This document shows positions 35,663 through 46,739 of a DNA stretch of 64,000 bases, piece by piece. This DNA is from Kalmusia sp. IMI 367209. Its lineage: Eukaryota; Ascomycota; Dothideomycetes; Pleosporales; Didymosphaeriaceae. The stretch lies in NCBI GenBank assembly GCA_027946365.1, contig JAPEUQ010000005.1, forward strand, positions 186,001 through 250,000, read 5' to 3'. Position 1 is the stretch's first letter, and every line of letters starts with the position of its first letter. A program made the position numbers and the translations under genes. Below the pieces are notes generated by a model, which was given only the letters and a program-made list of their open reading frames with translations, searched no databases and was not told the origin of the DNA.

Positions 35663-36472
35663 TTACAGTTCCCAGTCGTCGGAGTATGCCGGATCAAGAT
35701 CCCATGGCATGTCTACAACTTTTGCCACCCGCCCTACGTGGTGTCTGCCTAACAGTGTTTCAGTGAAAGTCGCAGGCAATAAGGGGCGAGGAACCACTTA
35801 CAACTATTGAAGAACATGCTATAGATCTTGTGCTCCTCAATGATAACCTCGGCCGTTACATTGTTGGTACGCAACTTTCTCGCTATAGCATGCAAAGTCC
35901 AGAGACCCATTGTAGCCCAGTTCGCCCCAGGCTACACGGTACAGTCTCTAGATCATGGAACGGCTGGTTTTCTCACCTGATGTGCGTCGGCAAACTCAAC
36001 CTTCACTGTCCCGACGAACTTGAGAATTTGCCATGCTTAGTCTTGTTGATCGACTACTTGCAATCATACGAGTCGATCTGGCGATGCTGACTGACACTTT
36101 ACGCCGTACACTTCTTTACACTTCTCCAACGCCTTGTTTGATGCAGCAACGTTCTTGTCGAGATCGATGGCAGAGGCCTCGAAGTCGAGCTGGCCGTCCA
36201 GGTTCTTCTTGGCCTTGCCAACAATGAGTACTTTGTGGGTGACGGGAGTGTCCGGGAGCCTCTGTGTATCAGCACGTAGGAGTCTCCGATCGTTAGGGTG
36301 GCGCCTTTTTGGTCTTTATGGGCTTCTTCTTCTTCTTGGACTTCGCACTGCAACGTCGATATACCTGGGGCTGTCGATGCTGTTCCCCCTCAGGATTTCT
36401 AGTCTGCTGGGGCAGAAACGGCAAGGAGGCCTAGCAAGCCTGTAAGAAGGATGGTGAAGCTAATGCGCGCAT
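35663..36472 (-). CDS. Hypothetical multi-exon protein, 5' end unresolved, possibly decayed
   Basis: Four minus-strand exons join in one frame: 36261-36103, 36018-35977, 35931-35802 and 35748-35663. All introns are GT...AG and 45-84 nt. The translation has the character of a real protein: DTPVTHKVLIVGKAKKNLDG, ALEKCKEVYG, FVGTVKVEFADAHQ, GANWATMGLWTLHAIARK, VTAEVIIEEHKIYSMFFNS, VAKVVDMPWDLDPAYSDDWEL. Upstream, an ATG at 36472 is followed in that frame by a TAG. A neighbouring frame encodes a signal-peptide-like stretch (ISFTILLTGLLGLLAVSAPAD) but has no ATG. A two-base change or a missed exon would explain this. I do not recognise the family; it could be a small secreted protein or its remnant. 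Confidence 0.45.
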
Positions 36473-39033
36473 GTTGTACACAATGCTGTATTTCAAGAAG
36501 GAATTGAGGAATGTAGGAAGTGACTTGACACTGTCTTGTCCTAATGAAGGGAACTGAGATGTGTGGGAGAGGAAAACATTGTACAAGAGACTGTGTAAAG
36601 ACTAACACACAGAATGCACGATGGGATTCTGCTTGAAAGCATAAAGGACCAGCTCAACGAGGGACTGGAGCAAAGATTGTAGAAGTGGGATATAGCTCTC
36701 TCAGAATGACTATCGATGGCATCTTTATACGCAACGAACACCACAAGCAAGGCTTTTCAATACACTCTAGAAGCCCAAGCAACTTTCTACAATAGAACAT
36801 GTGGACGTCCGGAGACACTTCGCTGTTGTGCCTGGTAAGGCTACGCCCGATGGATACGGTACGCCCACGAATGAAACTTTGCTCCTATCCATTTTTGCTC
36901 GTTGGCTACCCACCCAATACCATTCGACTGCTATCTGCCTGCCAGACAACGACTCGTTGTTGAATAGAATAAGACACACTCAAGCAATATCGCAACAATA
37001 TCAGAAGAAACTTCGTCAACTAAGGCTTATGTTCTGCTGTCACGCAAGATCTCAGTGGTACAAGACTATAAGTGGACACTGAGGCGAAACGCACTAGTTC
37101 GCCTTAACACACCAAGTCCAAGCACATAGAAGTGTGAACTCCGCCTGCTCTTCTCTAGTGGTCTCCAGCTTTGTTTGTTTGCAGGATTCGAACACGGTTG
37201 ATCCTTTCTTTCAGTTGGTCATCTCCCATGCTTGTTTTCCTTTCTTTAGTCCGGTCTTGCTCACAAAAGATGCGTTTTACCGCGCAATCTTACTACTGAC
37301 GAACTGATGCGAGGGCGCCTTGTTGACAAGCGGATGATGAACCTAGCGAGGGCGGATCCTAGGACTACGTTCGAGGACGCCCTCACGAAAGGCGACTTTC
37401 GTTTCTTTACTCAGCTTTGGTGCGTCCAGCGACAGGAATGCCAACACAGGATGATATCCTTGATGTTGTGAGCAGAGTCCGGTACCCTTGGGGGTACCGG
37501 CGTAAAGCCAGAGGCGGGCCCCAACGTCGTCGGGCGACCAAGTTCTGAGCGACTGGAGCCTTTGCAAGATGCAAAACCACTGGATGCGCTGCCTGTCTCA
37601 GCACTGCAACCTCTCAACAATTTCGTCACGACTTTCCCACTTCGATGGAACGAGCCTGTGGCTGATGTGGGGTTTTCGGCGATGGAAAGAGGGCTGAGTG
37701 CTGGGTAATTTGTGCCATGGGCAACAGTGGTATGTGCAGTCGTCGTCGACGGACGTGAAGCTTTCAAAACATGGTGAAGTTGGACAGATTCAATTACTCG
37801 AATCTTTAGACCAAGTGCTCGGTGTCTTTTTTCGGTCAGAACCTCCACATGGACCTGCGTGCACTTGTGAAAAGAGTGGACCTGCGTATACTTATTGAAA
37901 GGGGCAACGATTCAGATCGTGGTGATCAACACGGTGGAGGTCGTTCTCAAATCAGCGTCTCGAACATTCAGGCGTACAGGTACTCTAGGTACAAAAAAAC
38001 GATTTCTGAACAGCTGTTTGACCCGACATTCGTCAGCTTCGTGGTGATCAACGTTGACTTGGCGATGCAGGTAATGATTTCCACCATGATCGCTATCGAT
38101 CGTCTCGTTTCAGGTTTGTGGTCCCGCGTTGCTGGGGTGTGCCGTCGACTGTGCCGTTACTGAATGACATCATTGCACACAGCCCCTGGAACGCTTCCTA
38201 CCTTGGTTTTACCAGACGGTACATGATTGTGCTTGGAACGAAAAGTACCGTTAGCTATAACTCCATAGAAGAATGATCGCCTCCGACTTCGCTATCACAA
38301 GGTCCTCCTGAACAGCAAAGCTTCAGCAAATGCAGAATAAAGTGTGGCGCGTGCACGACGAGAAACATCGATTCCCAACAACGAATCACCGCTAGCTGCA
38401 CTGCCATGGATGATCCCCACGCGTCATCTCGGGCGTTTGGGCGCTTGCGACATTTTCCCCGAGTCGCCCACTCGCAGCGTCGACGCTAAACAGGTTTTTC
38501 TTTCTTTCACTTTGATTGTAACCTGCGTTCCTGGATGTGATGAGACAGGCGGGCAATGTCAATAGTGAACGAGGGCTAGGATGCGGCAGGCTCATGCACG
38601 TTGATCTCATCGCAGGTGCGTGTGCAGCGGAAGCGAAGGAGCGCGATAAGACATGTTATCGGTTGCGCAAATGGAAGGATTCTCTCGCGCGAGCTAAATC
38701 GATCGTCAGGATTGCTCCCGCCCGGCACGAGCCTGGGCGGACTCAGTAAAAACGTTGGAGGATACGACTGGCGGAGGGCACGACAGGACAGCATTGGCTG
38801 CGCGCGCTGCACGACGCCCGCGCGGAGACGTCTGCTCCACGATAGGGGTTCTGTAGTCCCATTCTATGTGGTGCAACGCGCAATCTATGGGGACACTGTC
38901 TCCATTGATCCAGGAGACAGCAGGGGCCAGCTTGATGCTTAATTAATGCTACCCTGCCGTTGGTGTCTTCACCCTCTGCGAAGTCGAGAGCGTTTGCTCA
39001 TATGATAGACACGGCGACGCAAGGAGGTCATCT

Positions 39034-39072
39034 GGTACATGCAGTGCACGCAGTACATGCGGTACATGCAGC
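39034..39072 (+). repeat. Imperfect tandem repeat GTACATGCAGTGCACGCA
   Basis: Repeated 9-nt units of the type GTACATGCA, GTGCACGCA, GTACATGCG and GTACATGCA. Confidence 0.75.
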
Positions 39073-39139
39073 CTCGGATGCTGAGTATCGTTTGGTTATC
39101 GTAGCGGGTACGGGGGCGGCGGCGCATGGCGTCGATGCG

Positions 39140-39167
39140 GCTGGCGGCTGGCGGCTGGCGGCTGGCG
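39140..39167 (+). repeat. Tandem repeat GCTGGCG x4
   Basis: Four consecutive perfect copies of a 7-nt unit. Confidence 0.85.
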
Positions 39168-40079
39168 CACGCCATTGTATGCAGCCATCGAAAACCGCTG
39201 CCTGGGTCAGCTCCTTCATCGTGAGGCGGCCGGTACCAAGCTCGAGTGCTATACCGGAGCCAAGCATAGCTGGTTCAAGGTTCCTGTCGACAGGCTGGTC
39301 AACGGTCGTTGGCGGCATAACCCGGGTGTTTCTAAGTGAGCGGCAGTCTGCTCGACAATGACAGCATCTGGCCACGGATAATTTTAGCAAGTCACCATTC
39401 GATGGGCCACCTGCGTAAGCCGCACCAGGGGCGGGTGCATGGCCCGCTCTCATTGGGGCGCCTTCGGTGGAGCTTCCAGATGCTCCCTGAAGGCTTTCTG
39501 CGATAGACTAGGGTCGCCTAGGGGCAGGGGAAAGAAAGCGCGCCAACTTTTCGAACGTCGCCTCGCACCGTGTCCCGGCCGGCCTGTCCTATCCTGCTCG
39601 CCACTGCTCCCCGTAGCTACACCAGCAGTTGCTGCGTCGCATTCACACTCGTTATCCCCAGTTCCTCCAAAAGACAAACTGCCCACGCTCGTTCCTGCCC
39701 CGGCCCTTTCTCCCCCTCCCCCCTGCTGCTTGCCTGCACCGCGTGGCCTGTCCCAGTCTCTACATCGCCCAATTTCACAGGAGCTTCCCACCTCTCCTCT
39801 GCGCAATCGCCCGTTCCTCTCAACTCTCCACGAACGCCCTCTCGCCCCCTCCACCAGCAGCAATACGAAGCAGCTTTTGACCGCGGGTCCTGGGACCATT
39901 TCCAGCGAGGGATTCCGTCCTGCCATTGTCGGTTGCCCTGTCACCGGGTCGCTCCCCCTCCTGGAATTCTTTCGCTGCGTGCCACAGCTACACACAACAC
40001 TCGCTACACCAACAGCCGATCGGCCGCCCTGGCTTCCCTATCATAGCCGCAGCATACTCACCCTATACACTCGCTCGCC

Positions 40080-42272
40080 ATGTCGCCGCCGCTGTCCCCC
40101 CGGGACAACCCACACATTCGCCTCAACTCTGGCACCTCAGACATCCTCGCCGGCTCGTCACCAGAGCCACGGCCGAGGTCCGCGCGCCAGAATACCTCAC
40201 GCTCGTTGACCGCGTCCGCACGCCCTGGCACCGCTCCGGGTCCCTCCAGTCCCGGTCTGCGATCGCCCTCCGGAGGAGCCTCGTTATACAGGAACGAGGC
40301 AGTCGCAGCTTCCGCCGAACATCTCTTGCCGCCCAAGAAGTCAAGAACACGGCCTTTCCGAGACGAATCGCCCATATCGCCGGTTTCGAGGAGGTCGAGT
40401 TGGGATTCCGAGTCGGTAGGGAGCCGCGACTCCCGCTATAGCCCCTTTGCCTCGCCTTTCGACGACTCGAGAGCGCCGTCGCGCGCGGGGAGCGAAGAGG
40501 ACCTGAACACGCAGACGGTATCGGAGAAGTTCAACATCATGCCGTCCGCGGGGCTGCTTCTGTTTCCGGAGGACGTGGAGAAGGACGACTGGCTGCACAA
40601 TCCCGATCCGAATGAGAAGGACAGGAGAGACTGCGACGTTTTCACGAAGAGGGGAGTCGTCAACGTGGGGGCGCTAGTGATCCTTACCGTAGGATTGCTC
40701 GTATTGTTCATTGGGTATCCAGTACTGTATGTATTACTAAGAGATCCTGTGGGATTGGTGCTGACATGTCACAGGACCTTTGTTCACACCTTGACTGCGC
40801 CTGAGAGGACGCCGTGTACAAATAACCCCCTCTGCATTCCTGGCAAAGAACACGAGTCGTTATTGAAGAACATACGTACAGGTCTGATTGATCCTGATAC
40901 GCCCGAAAGCGCTAAAACAAGAAAATCACACAATGGCAAAACACAGCATCTGGTATTCTCGGACGAATTCAACGAGGAAGGCCGCACATTCTACGATGGT
41001 GATGATCCGTATTTTCAGGCTGTTGATATCTGGTATGGTGCGACGATGGATCTGGAAGTAAGTCTCTCTCTTTCAAACAACTTCTTGACAGGGCGTTGAC
41101 AATGTGGTAGTGGTACGAACCGGACGCAGTCTCTACCGGAAACGGTACTCTTAACCTCGAGTTTGCCGACTTCGTCAATCACGGCCTCAACTATCGCTCA
41201 GGCATGGTCCAATCATGGAACAAGCTCTGTTACAAGGGTGGCCACCTTGAAGCCAGTATCTCGCTAGCCGGTAGCGGTGAAGTCAGCGGGTTCTGGCCGG
41301 GTTTCTGGACGATGGGAAATCTCGCCCGCCCTGGTTATCTTGGTTCAACCGAAGGCCTGTGGCCCTACAGTTACCACGACGAGTGTGACGTTGGTATCAC
41401 ACCGAATCAGAGCTCCTACGACGGTCTTAGCTATCTTCCTGGAATGCGACTACCTGCGTGTACTTGCAAAGGCGAAGACCATCCCAGTCCCGGCAAATCG
41501 CGCAGTGCTCCCGAAATCGATGCTTTGGAAGGATCCGTCGTGTTTCTTGGCCCAGGTCAATCGAACCCTGTTGGCTCAGTCTCTCAGTCTTTGCAGGTAG
41601 CACCCTTTGATATCTGGTACCAGCCAGATTATGGTAAGTTTCTCATCACCACAAGAGGAGTCGTAGATTGACCTAGACTAGACTTTGTCGAGGTCTATGA
41701 CCAGCGCGTAACCGAAATGAATGCTTACAAGGGCGGCCCCTTTCAGCAAGCTTTCTCGGGACTGTCGAATCTCAACAACGACTGGTATGATGGCAAAGCA
41801 TACCAAAAATACGCTTTTGAGTACGTGACTGGTGACGACGGCTTCATCACCTGGTACGTCGGAGACTCGCCAACGTGGAGTTTACACGCTCAATCCATGG
41901 GTCCGAACGGCAATATTGGCCAGCGTAAAATCCCCGAGGAGCCCATGTCAGTCATTGCCAACTTGGGTATGTCGAACTCTTTCGCCGCCATCAATCTAGA
42001 AAAGCTTCAGGCCTTCTTTCCAGCAACCATGCGAATTGACTACATCCGCATTTACCAGGACCCAGATGATGACAACCAAGCCCTCACCTGTGATCCGGAG
42101 GGCTATCCCACTACGGAATATATCAGAAAGCATCCCGAGCCTTATGCCAACCCCAACTTGACGGATTGGTACGAATCTCGCTACCTTGTGCTCTACATAT
42201 GCTAACTGTTTCCATAGGAAATCGACCGACTTTGACTGGCCTAAAAATTCGTTCATGGACGGTTGCAGCTGA
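40080..42272 (+). CDS. Kre6/Skn1-like beta-1,6-glucan synthesis protein (GH16 fold)
   Basis: Exons are 40080-40726, 40775-41057, 41111-41633, 41682-42168 and 42218-42272, giving 664 aa. It is a type II membrane protein. It has a long Ser/Pro/Arg-rich cytosolic N-terminus (residues 1-190), one membrane span ([23 protein letters not shown]), and a lumenal SKN1 domain of the GH16 fold. Conserved blocks are [60 protein letters not shown], the catalytic-type [18 protein letters not shown] and [11 protein letters not shown], ending KNSFMDGCS. It is needed for beta-1,6-glucan in the cell wall and acts along the secretory pathway. Intron 1 (48 nt) has no stop and is a multiple of three, so retention would insert 16 residues just after the membrane span. 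Confidence 0.93.
40727..40774 (+). other. Stop-free 48-nt intron 1 of the Kre6/Skn1-like gene
   Basis: GTATGT donor, GCTGACATG branch region and CACAG acceptor. It is readable in frame if retained. Confidence 0.75.
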
Positions 42273-44262
42273 GAAGCTCAAAATCAATGAACTCGTTTAA
42301 TGTCGAAATTCTAGAACCAGGATACACATGCGCTCATGATGACGCTCTCACCTCTACCGGAATACCGCAACAGCACATAATCTATCCGTTTTCTCACCCT
42401 TAGCGACACTGAAGCGACATAGCGTTCCTGAACCGTAAACTCGAAAACATTGTACCCTGATGCATCTGCATTTACAACGGAGTCACCAGACTGGCGTTTC
42501 CCTACGACCTAATCGTTCACCCAAAACCTTCTGGCACCGCGCGCATGGAACTGTTACCGGCTATCACTTCCATCCGCGTCCCGCCTTCTTTCGCTTCCCC
42601 CACACCACTACGCGGCAACCTAGACCTTGTTTTATTTACGTGGGATGGTTTTATCTTGCTGGCGACCAGGTTTACTTTTTTTGCAATTACCTATTTACGG
42701 CGCCAATGTATATCACGGCCTTCTCTTATGCATCGCTGTATAAAATTGGGGGAGTTTTGGATGGGATGAATTGGCATGGTGCGGCTGGACTGGCTTCTGA
42801 CCGCGCTGGTTTCTACGTTCTAATACTAGTTTCTGTGGCGTGGGTGGGGCAATGAACAAGATGCTTTTTCTTCTTCATTCCACCTCAGCTGTTTAGACTT
42901 GCTGCTAAGGCTTTTGCCCGGTTGGCTCAATTGCTTTGAATGCGCTCTTGCATCTGTTGGTATAAGGGGGGGTCTATTGAGTCTCTTGGGGGCGTCTGGG
43001 CGGTGTTCGGTGGGATGCTGAAACGGGAATCATGCGCCTGGTGCTGGCTTCTACGTTTTTAAGTTGTTAATGTTTTGCCGTGGGGGGGGACCCATAGTCG
43101 GGTCGAGGAATACAAGGGGTAGGCGCGGCCGTGAGCGGACCGTCGACGTGGATGATGCATCGAATTGAGATAGTAGATGAATATGAGATATTTATCTGAG
43201 CTCGTAGTCGCTAAGCGGTGATGTGTGAATGTTGCGTTGTGTTGAGATGGAGACAGGATGCATGAGCGAGTCCTGAGGGCGAGTAGGGGTGGTTGGCAAA
43301 ATTGTTTGGTGTGCTACTGTTTGCTTCGACGTGCTTTTGTCGAGACCTTCTTTCTCGGCTACAAGGTAGAAGGTTTTCGAGCAAGGAGCGGGAACTCGTT
43401 TAGACTATCGCTGTTATGGTCCTTGCTTGCTATTCATTTGCCTGTGGAAAATTTCGAGATAATCACGATGAAGAAACAATCTACGACCAGTGGAAAAAAA
43501 AAAAAATGTAAAACGTAGAGGGCAAATGTGGTACGTTTCCATGGAGCAGCGAACGAAGCGTCGAATGGGGAAGGAACTGGTGTGTCGGTGTTGTCGTGGG
43601 AGGGCGGAGTTCACGTGAGATGTGAAAGACTTGGAAACGAGGCATACATACGACGCAGATGAACCGTCATTTTGACGAAGACCTGATGTCTTCTTTCTGA
43701 TCAATTGTCTCTTTGGTATACACACATCCTAGAGCTAGACTACTTCTCGCTCTTTCTTTGTACTCTCGCCTGCTTTCTAGCTGCATTGTTGGATGGGCTG
43801 ACGAGGTTATACATTTCACGAGCATCGCCGTTCTTCTCCCCTGACTAGCTATCCTAAGCGGCGACTCAGTCGGTGCACATGTAGTCATCCAAGCTCTACG
43901 AATATTCGCGAACTTGGAAAAGGGTTTGGGTTGGGGAGCCCGAGCGCAGTGTGGTGCTGGAGTCCGTGGAGCGTGGATCTGCTTTTGAAAGAGGTGACGG
44001 CGTGGTATGTGGAGATGGAAGAGGTCGATAGAAGGGAGGGAGCAGTTGTGGTTGCGGCGACGGTGTTTCTTTGAGATCGGAGGAATAAGAGCGGTAGAGT
44101 TTGGACGGTTGGACGGAAATCAGGCGGAACGAACGCCGCTGGTCTAGTGGTGTGGCATTTACCCTGGGTCGTTGCCTCACCTTCACCTTGATTTAGTTGT
44201 TGTGAGCAAACGGTCATTTCCTGACTAATTTGGTACAATGTATATATTAATTCTCACGCCAT
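42273..44262. other. Intergenic region, no gene seen
   Basis: 2 kb containing the 3' flank of the Kre6/Skn1-like gene and the upstream flank of the coiled-coil gene. Several frames of about 100 codons occur on both strands without domains or good starts. Confidence 0.5.
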
Positions 44263-44318
44263 CACTCCCACTCCCTCACTCCCACTCCCTCACTCCCACT
44301 CCCTCACTCCCACTCCTT
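44263..44318 (+). repeat. 14-bp minisatellite CACTCCCACTCCCT x4
   Basis: Three perfect copies and a fourth with one change, ending 53 bp before the start codon of the next gene, so in its promoter or leader. Confidence 0.9.
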
Positions 44319-44371
44319 GTCCATCTCTACGTTTTAACAGAACTTAAAGATCATCAGTCATACCTTGCGAC

Positions 44372-45038
44372 ATGGTTCGAACCAAGCAGGCTGCGCGTAC
44401 AGCGCGAGGTGATGCTACCAGACCAAGCAACAGTCGAATTGCTAAAACACCCCATGAGAGACTGCGAGCTGCAGTAAGCTACGATGCTTTGTTTACCATA
44501 GAGGAATACTGATAGAAGGGCATAGAAAGATTCCCTGCAAACGTCGTACCACAACCAGTCCAAGCTGCACGAAATGTTTGAGCAGATGATTGCTGAGACA
44601 GAAACGCTCCAACGAGACTACGACCGCTTGCAAGATGGTAACAGACGATTGAACAAAGAGAATGACGAATTGATCCAGGCAAAAGAAGATGCCAAAAAGG
44701 AGCGTGAAGGCATGGAAAGCCACATATCTGATCTCGAAATCAGGGCCAGCAACCATATGTACGAGCTCAACATCTTTTCAATCAAGGAATCCAATCTGAA
44801 AGAACAGATTTCGACGCTTCATCATAAGAATACCGAGCAAGCGCAAGAGGTCGAGAATTTGAAACGACAACTTGCAGAGGAGAAGGACAAGGCCAGGATC
44901 AATAAAGAAACACAGGAGCGTTTGGACAAGATCCGAAAGCAGTGGGCAGACATGACGGTTCTTATGGACGGACATCGATGTGCTGAGGTGAATGAGAAGG
45001 GAGCAATGAAGGAGGAGCCTGTTGAGCTCGATGATTGA
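44372..45038 (+). CDS. Coiled-coil protein with histone-H3-tail-like N-terminus
   Basis: Exons are 44372-44473 and 44526-45038, giving 204 aa. The N-terminus is MVRTKQAARTARGDATRPS, which closely resembles the start of histone H3 (consensus ARTKQTARKSTGG). Residues corresponding to R2, T3, K4, Q5, A7, R8 and G12 match. After the 52-nt intron (GTAAGC ... GCATAG) the rest is a long coiled coil (about residues 45-180), rich in Glu, Lys, Gln and Leu, ending in an acidic EEPVELDD. No histone fold is present. The downstream neighbour has the same second-exon start and the same intron position, so the two are tandem relatives. A nuclear, chromatin-linked or spindle role is possible but not shown. 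The start ATG is the only one in frame that fits the homologous intron. Confidence 0.75.
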
Positions 45039-45492
45039 GTGCGCTGCCCGCAGTCCCTTGGGGCGATCTGCAGATGAAACTGGTGGGATTTTGAGGTACT
45101 CGGGTCTCTAGGCGTGTGTTTTGAAAGCATATTTGGCGCCCTTTGCCCAATTTGGGTGGATATGTCCCATTGGTATGGCATTCGATAGGGTGGTGCAGTG
45201 GTTCGGCCCAACGCCGCATTGATGCCATTAGCCACTCCCAAAAAAAGAAGTTAGATCAGTAGCGAGCAGACCTGTCGTAATTTCGCCTATCTAACGTATA
45301 TGCATGAGACCTAATTTGCTGTTGACGGAAAGATGCGTCGGTGTAAGTTTTGTGCGGCCTCCATTTCGCTCGGATTTTCGGAGCTGAAAGACGTTATATT
45401 TGTAGACATATTATGACTGCAGCAAACGATTATTACAAGTGATTTTAATGAAACAATCAGCCTCATCTGATTCCGATACTGTAGCGATTTGA
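45039..45492. other. Intergenic gap between the two coiled-coil genes
   Basis: 454 bp. It serves as 3' flank of one and promoter of the next. I see no further element. Confidence 0.5.
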
Positions 45493-46220
45493 ATGGACAT
45501 CACCAATCCTTTCTCGTTTCATAACAACGCGAGGGATTCCGAAGGGTCTAATTCCCCGCACAGAATCATACCGATACCAAACAAGGAATCAGATCCGTTC
45601 TTGGAGATGCTCCAGTCGGCCCGGGTCTCCCAGGTCAACCTTACTCGCAGTGAGCGATTGACTCTTGCAGTGAGCAGCACCCTGAAACATTTGCCTATCA
45701 TCAGATAATTCACACAAAGACACAGAGAGATTTTCTGCAAACTTCTCTCGATGCCCAGAAAAAACTGCAGGAGATGCTTGTGGAGCTCGTCGACGATCTC
45801 GAGACCACCAAGACCCGGCTTGAGGACAAGACACACGAGTGCGAAGCCCTCAAATTGAAAGTCCGCAGCATACGCTTGATGTATAAGACCGAAACCACAA
45901 ACTTTCGCGACACGCTGGACGCGCAGCACACTGAGCTTGTACAAATGGGCGTCGAGAAAGCCGATCTTGACGACGAGAAAGTGGCGCTAGAGGCTCAAAA
46001 TCAAGCCTTGCATGCAGAGCTGGAAAGGCTGAAGCGCAGAGAGAAAGGCGATTGTAGTGGTGGCAAGAATGTGCAGCGAACAATGGAGACGATCAAGAAG
46101 AAGGTGGAGGAGATGTCGAAGGATATGGAGGAGAGGAGTGAGAGTATGTTGCAGAGGGATCAGAGGCAGTTGTTACTTCTTGATAAAGATTCCAAGGCAC
46201 GTTCGGTGCTTGGAGAGTGA
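45493..46220 (+). CDS. Coiled-coil protein, tandem relative of the upstream gene
   Basis: Exons are 45493-45669 and 45726-46220, giving 223 aa. The first exon (MDITNPFSFHNNARDSEGSN...) is unlike the neighbour's until its last residues, SERLTLA, against HERLRAA next door. The 56-nt intron (GTGAGC ... ACACAG) is at the same site and phase. The second exon opens RDFLQTSLDAQKKLQEML against KDSLQTSYHNQSKLHEMF in the neighbour. The remainder is coiled coil (LVELVDDLETTKTRLEDKTH...). There is no enzymatic domain, signal peptide or membrane span. Function is unknown; coiled coils suggest partner binding, perhaps with the neighbour. Confidence 0.75.
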
Positions 46221-46739
46221 ATGGGCGGTCATATGTGGCGGTGAAGTTGGTGCCACTGTTCAATTGTTAGGCAAAGCGTGGGCTATCGCTGACGGTGTTT
46301 CTTTGGGGCTATTGCTACTCTGGCGTCTTTTTAGCTCTCGGTGAAGGCGATTCAAGGTATCCAATGATGAAGTGAACCTATATTATTCTAGAAAAACTTC
46401 TAGAGCTCTCTCAATGTCAATGTAGAAATCTGGCGTCGAAGCGAGATATACGTGTAGGATTGGATGCGAGTGGTGTGAATCTCGTCCGTCTCCAGCCCAA
46501 TAAGCGACTAAGCCAATTGTGGGGTCGGATCAACGCTATTTACCACCGAGGTCGTGCATGACGGAGCCTCTCCACGCCGCCCTCAGATTCGCAGCCTTGA
46601 CTCTTGTTTGCTGGTTTCGAAAACGCTTTCACTGCGGGCCCGTCTCGTTTGAAGCCTGCTAGAAGCCATGTTGCCGAACCACTATCACCGATGAGCTGCC
46701 CGCAACCCGCAGCCAGCGTCCTCTACCGCGCCCCCGACC
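46221..46739. other. Intergenic region upstream of Rgp1
   Basis: 519 bp. It contains the 3' flank of the coiled-coil gene and the Rgp1 promoter. Nothing else is recognised. Confidence 0.5.

Larger units (their letters stand above)
36473..40079. other. Long intergenic region upstream of the Kre6/Skn1-like gene
   Basis: 3.6 kb without a recognisable gene. It has short tandem repeats near 39034 and 39140. The last 500 bases (39560-40079) are C/T-rich, typical of a transcription-start and leader region. A long chance frame from ATG 39439 overlaps the downstream start codon but is low-complexity. Confidence 0.5.

Noticed and set aside
37178..37202. B-box-like TGTTCGAATCC on the minus strand, possible second tRNA
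   Set aside because: No pairing T stem, no A box and no acceptor stem could be found around it.
39439..40209. 256-codon ATG frame overlapping the start of the Kre6/Skn1-like gene
   Set aside because: Low-complexity Ser/Pro-rich translation from a C/T-rich leader. It could at most act as an upstream ORF, with no evidence.
42460..42855. 131-codon frame after the Kre6/Skn1-like gene
   Set aside because: Lies in the expected 3' flank, with no domain; likely chance.
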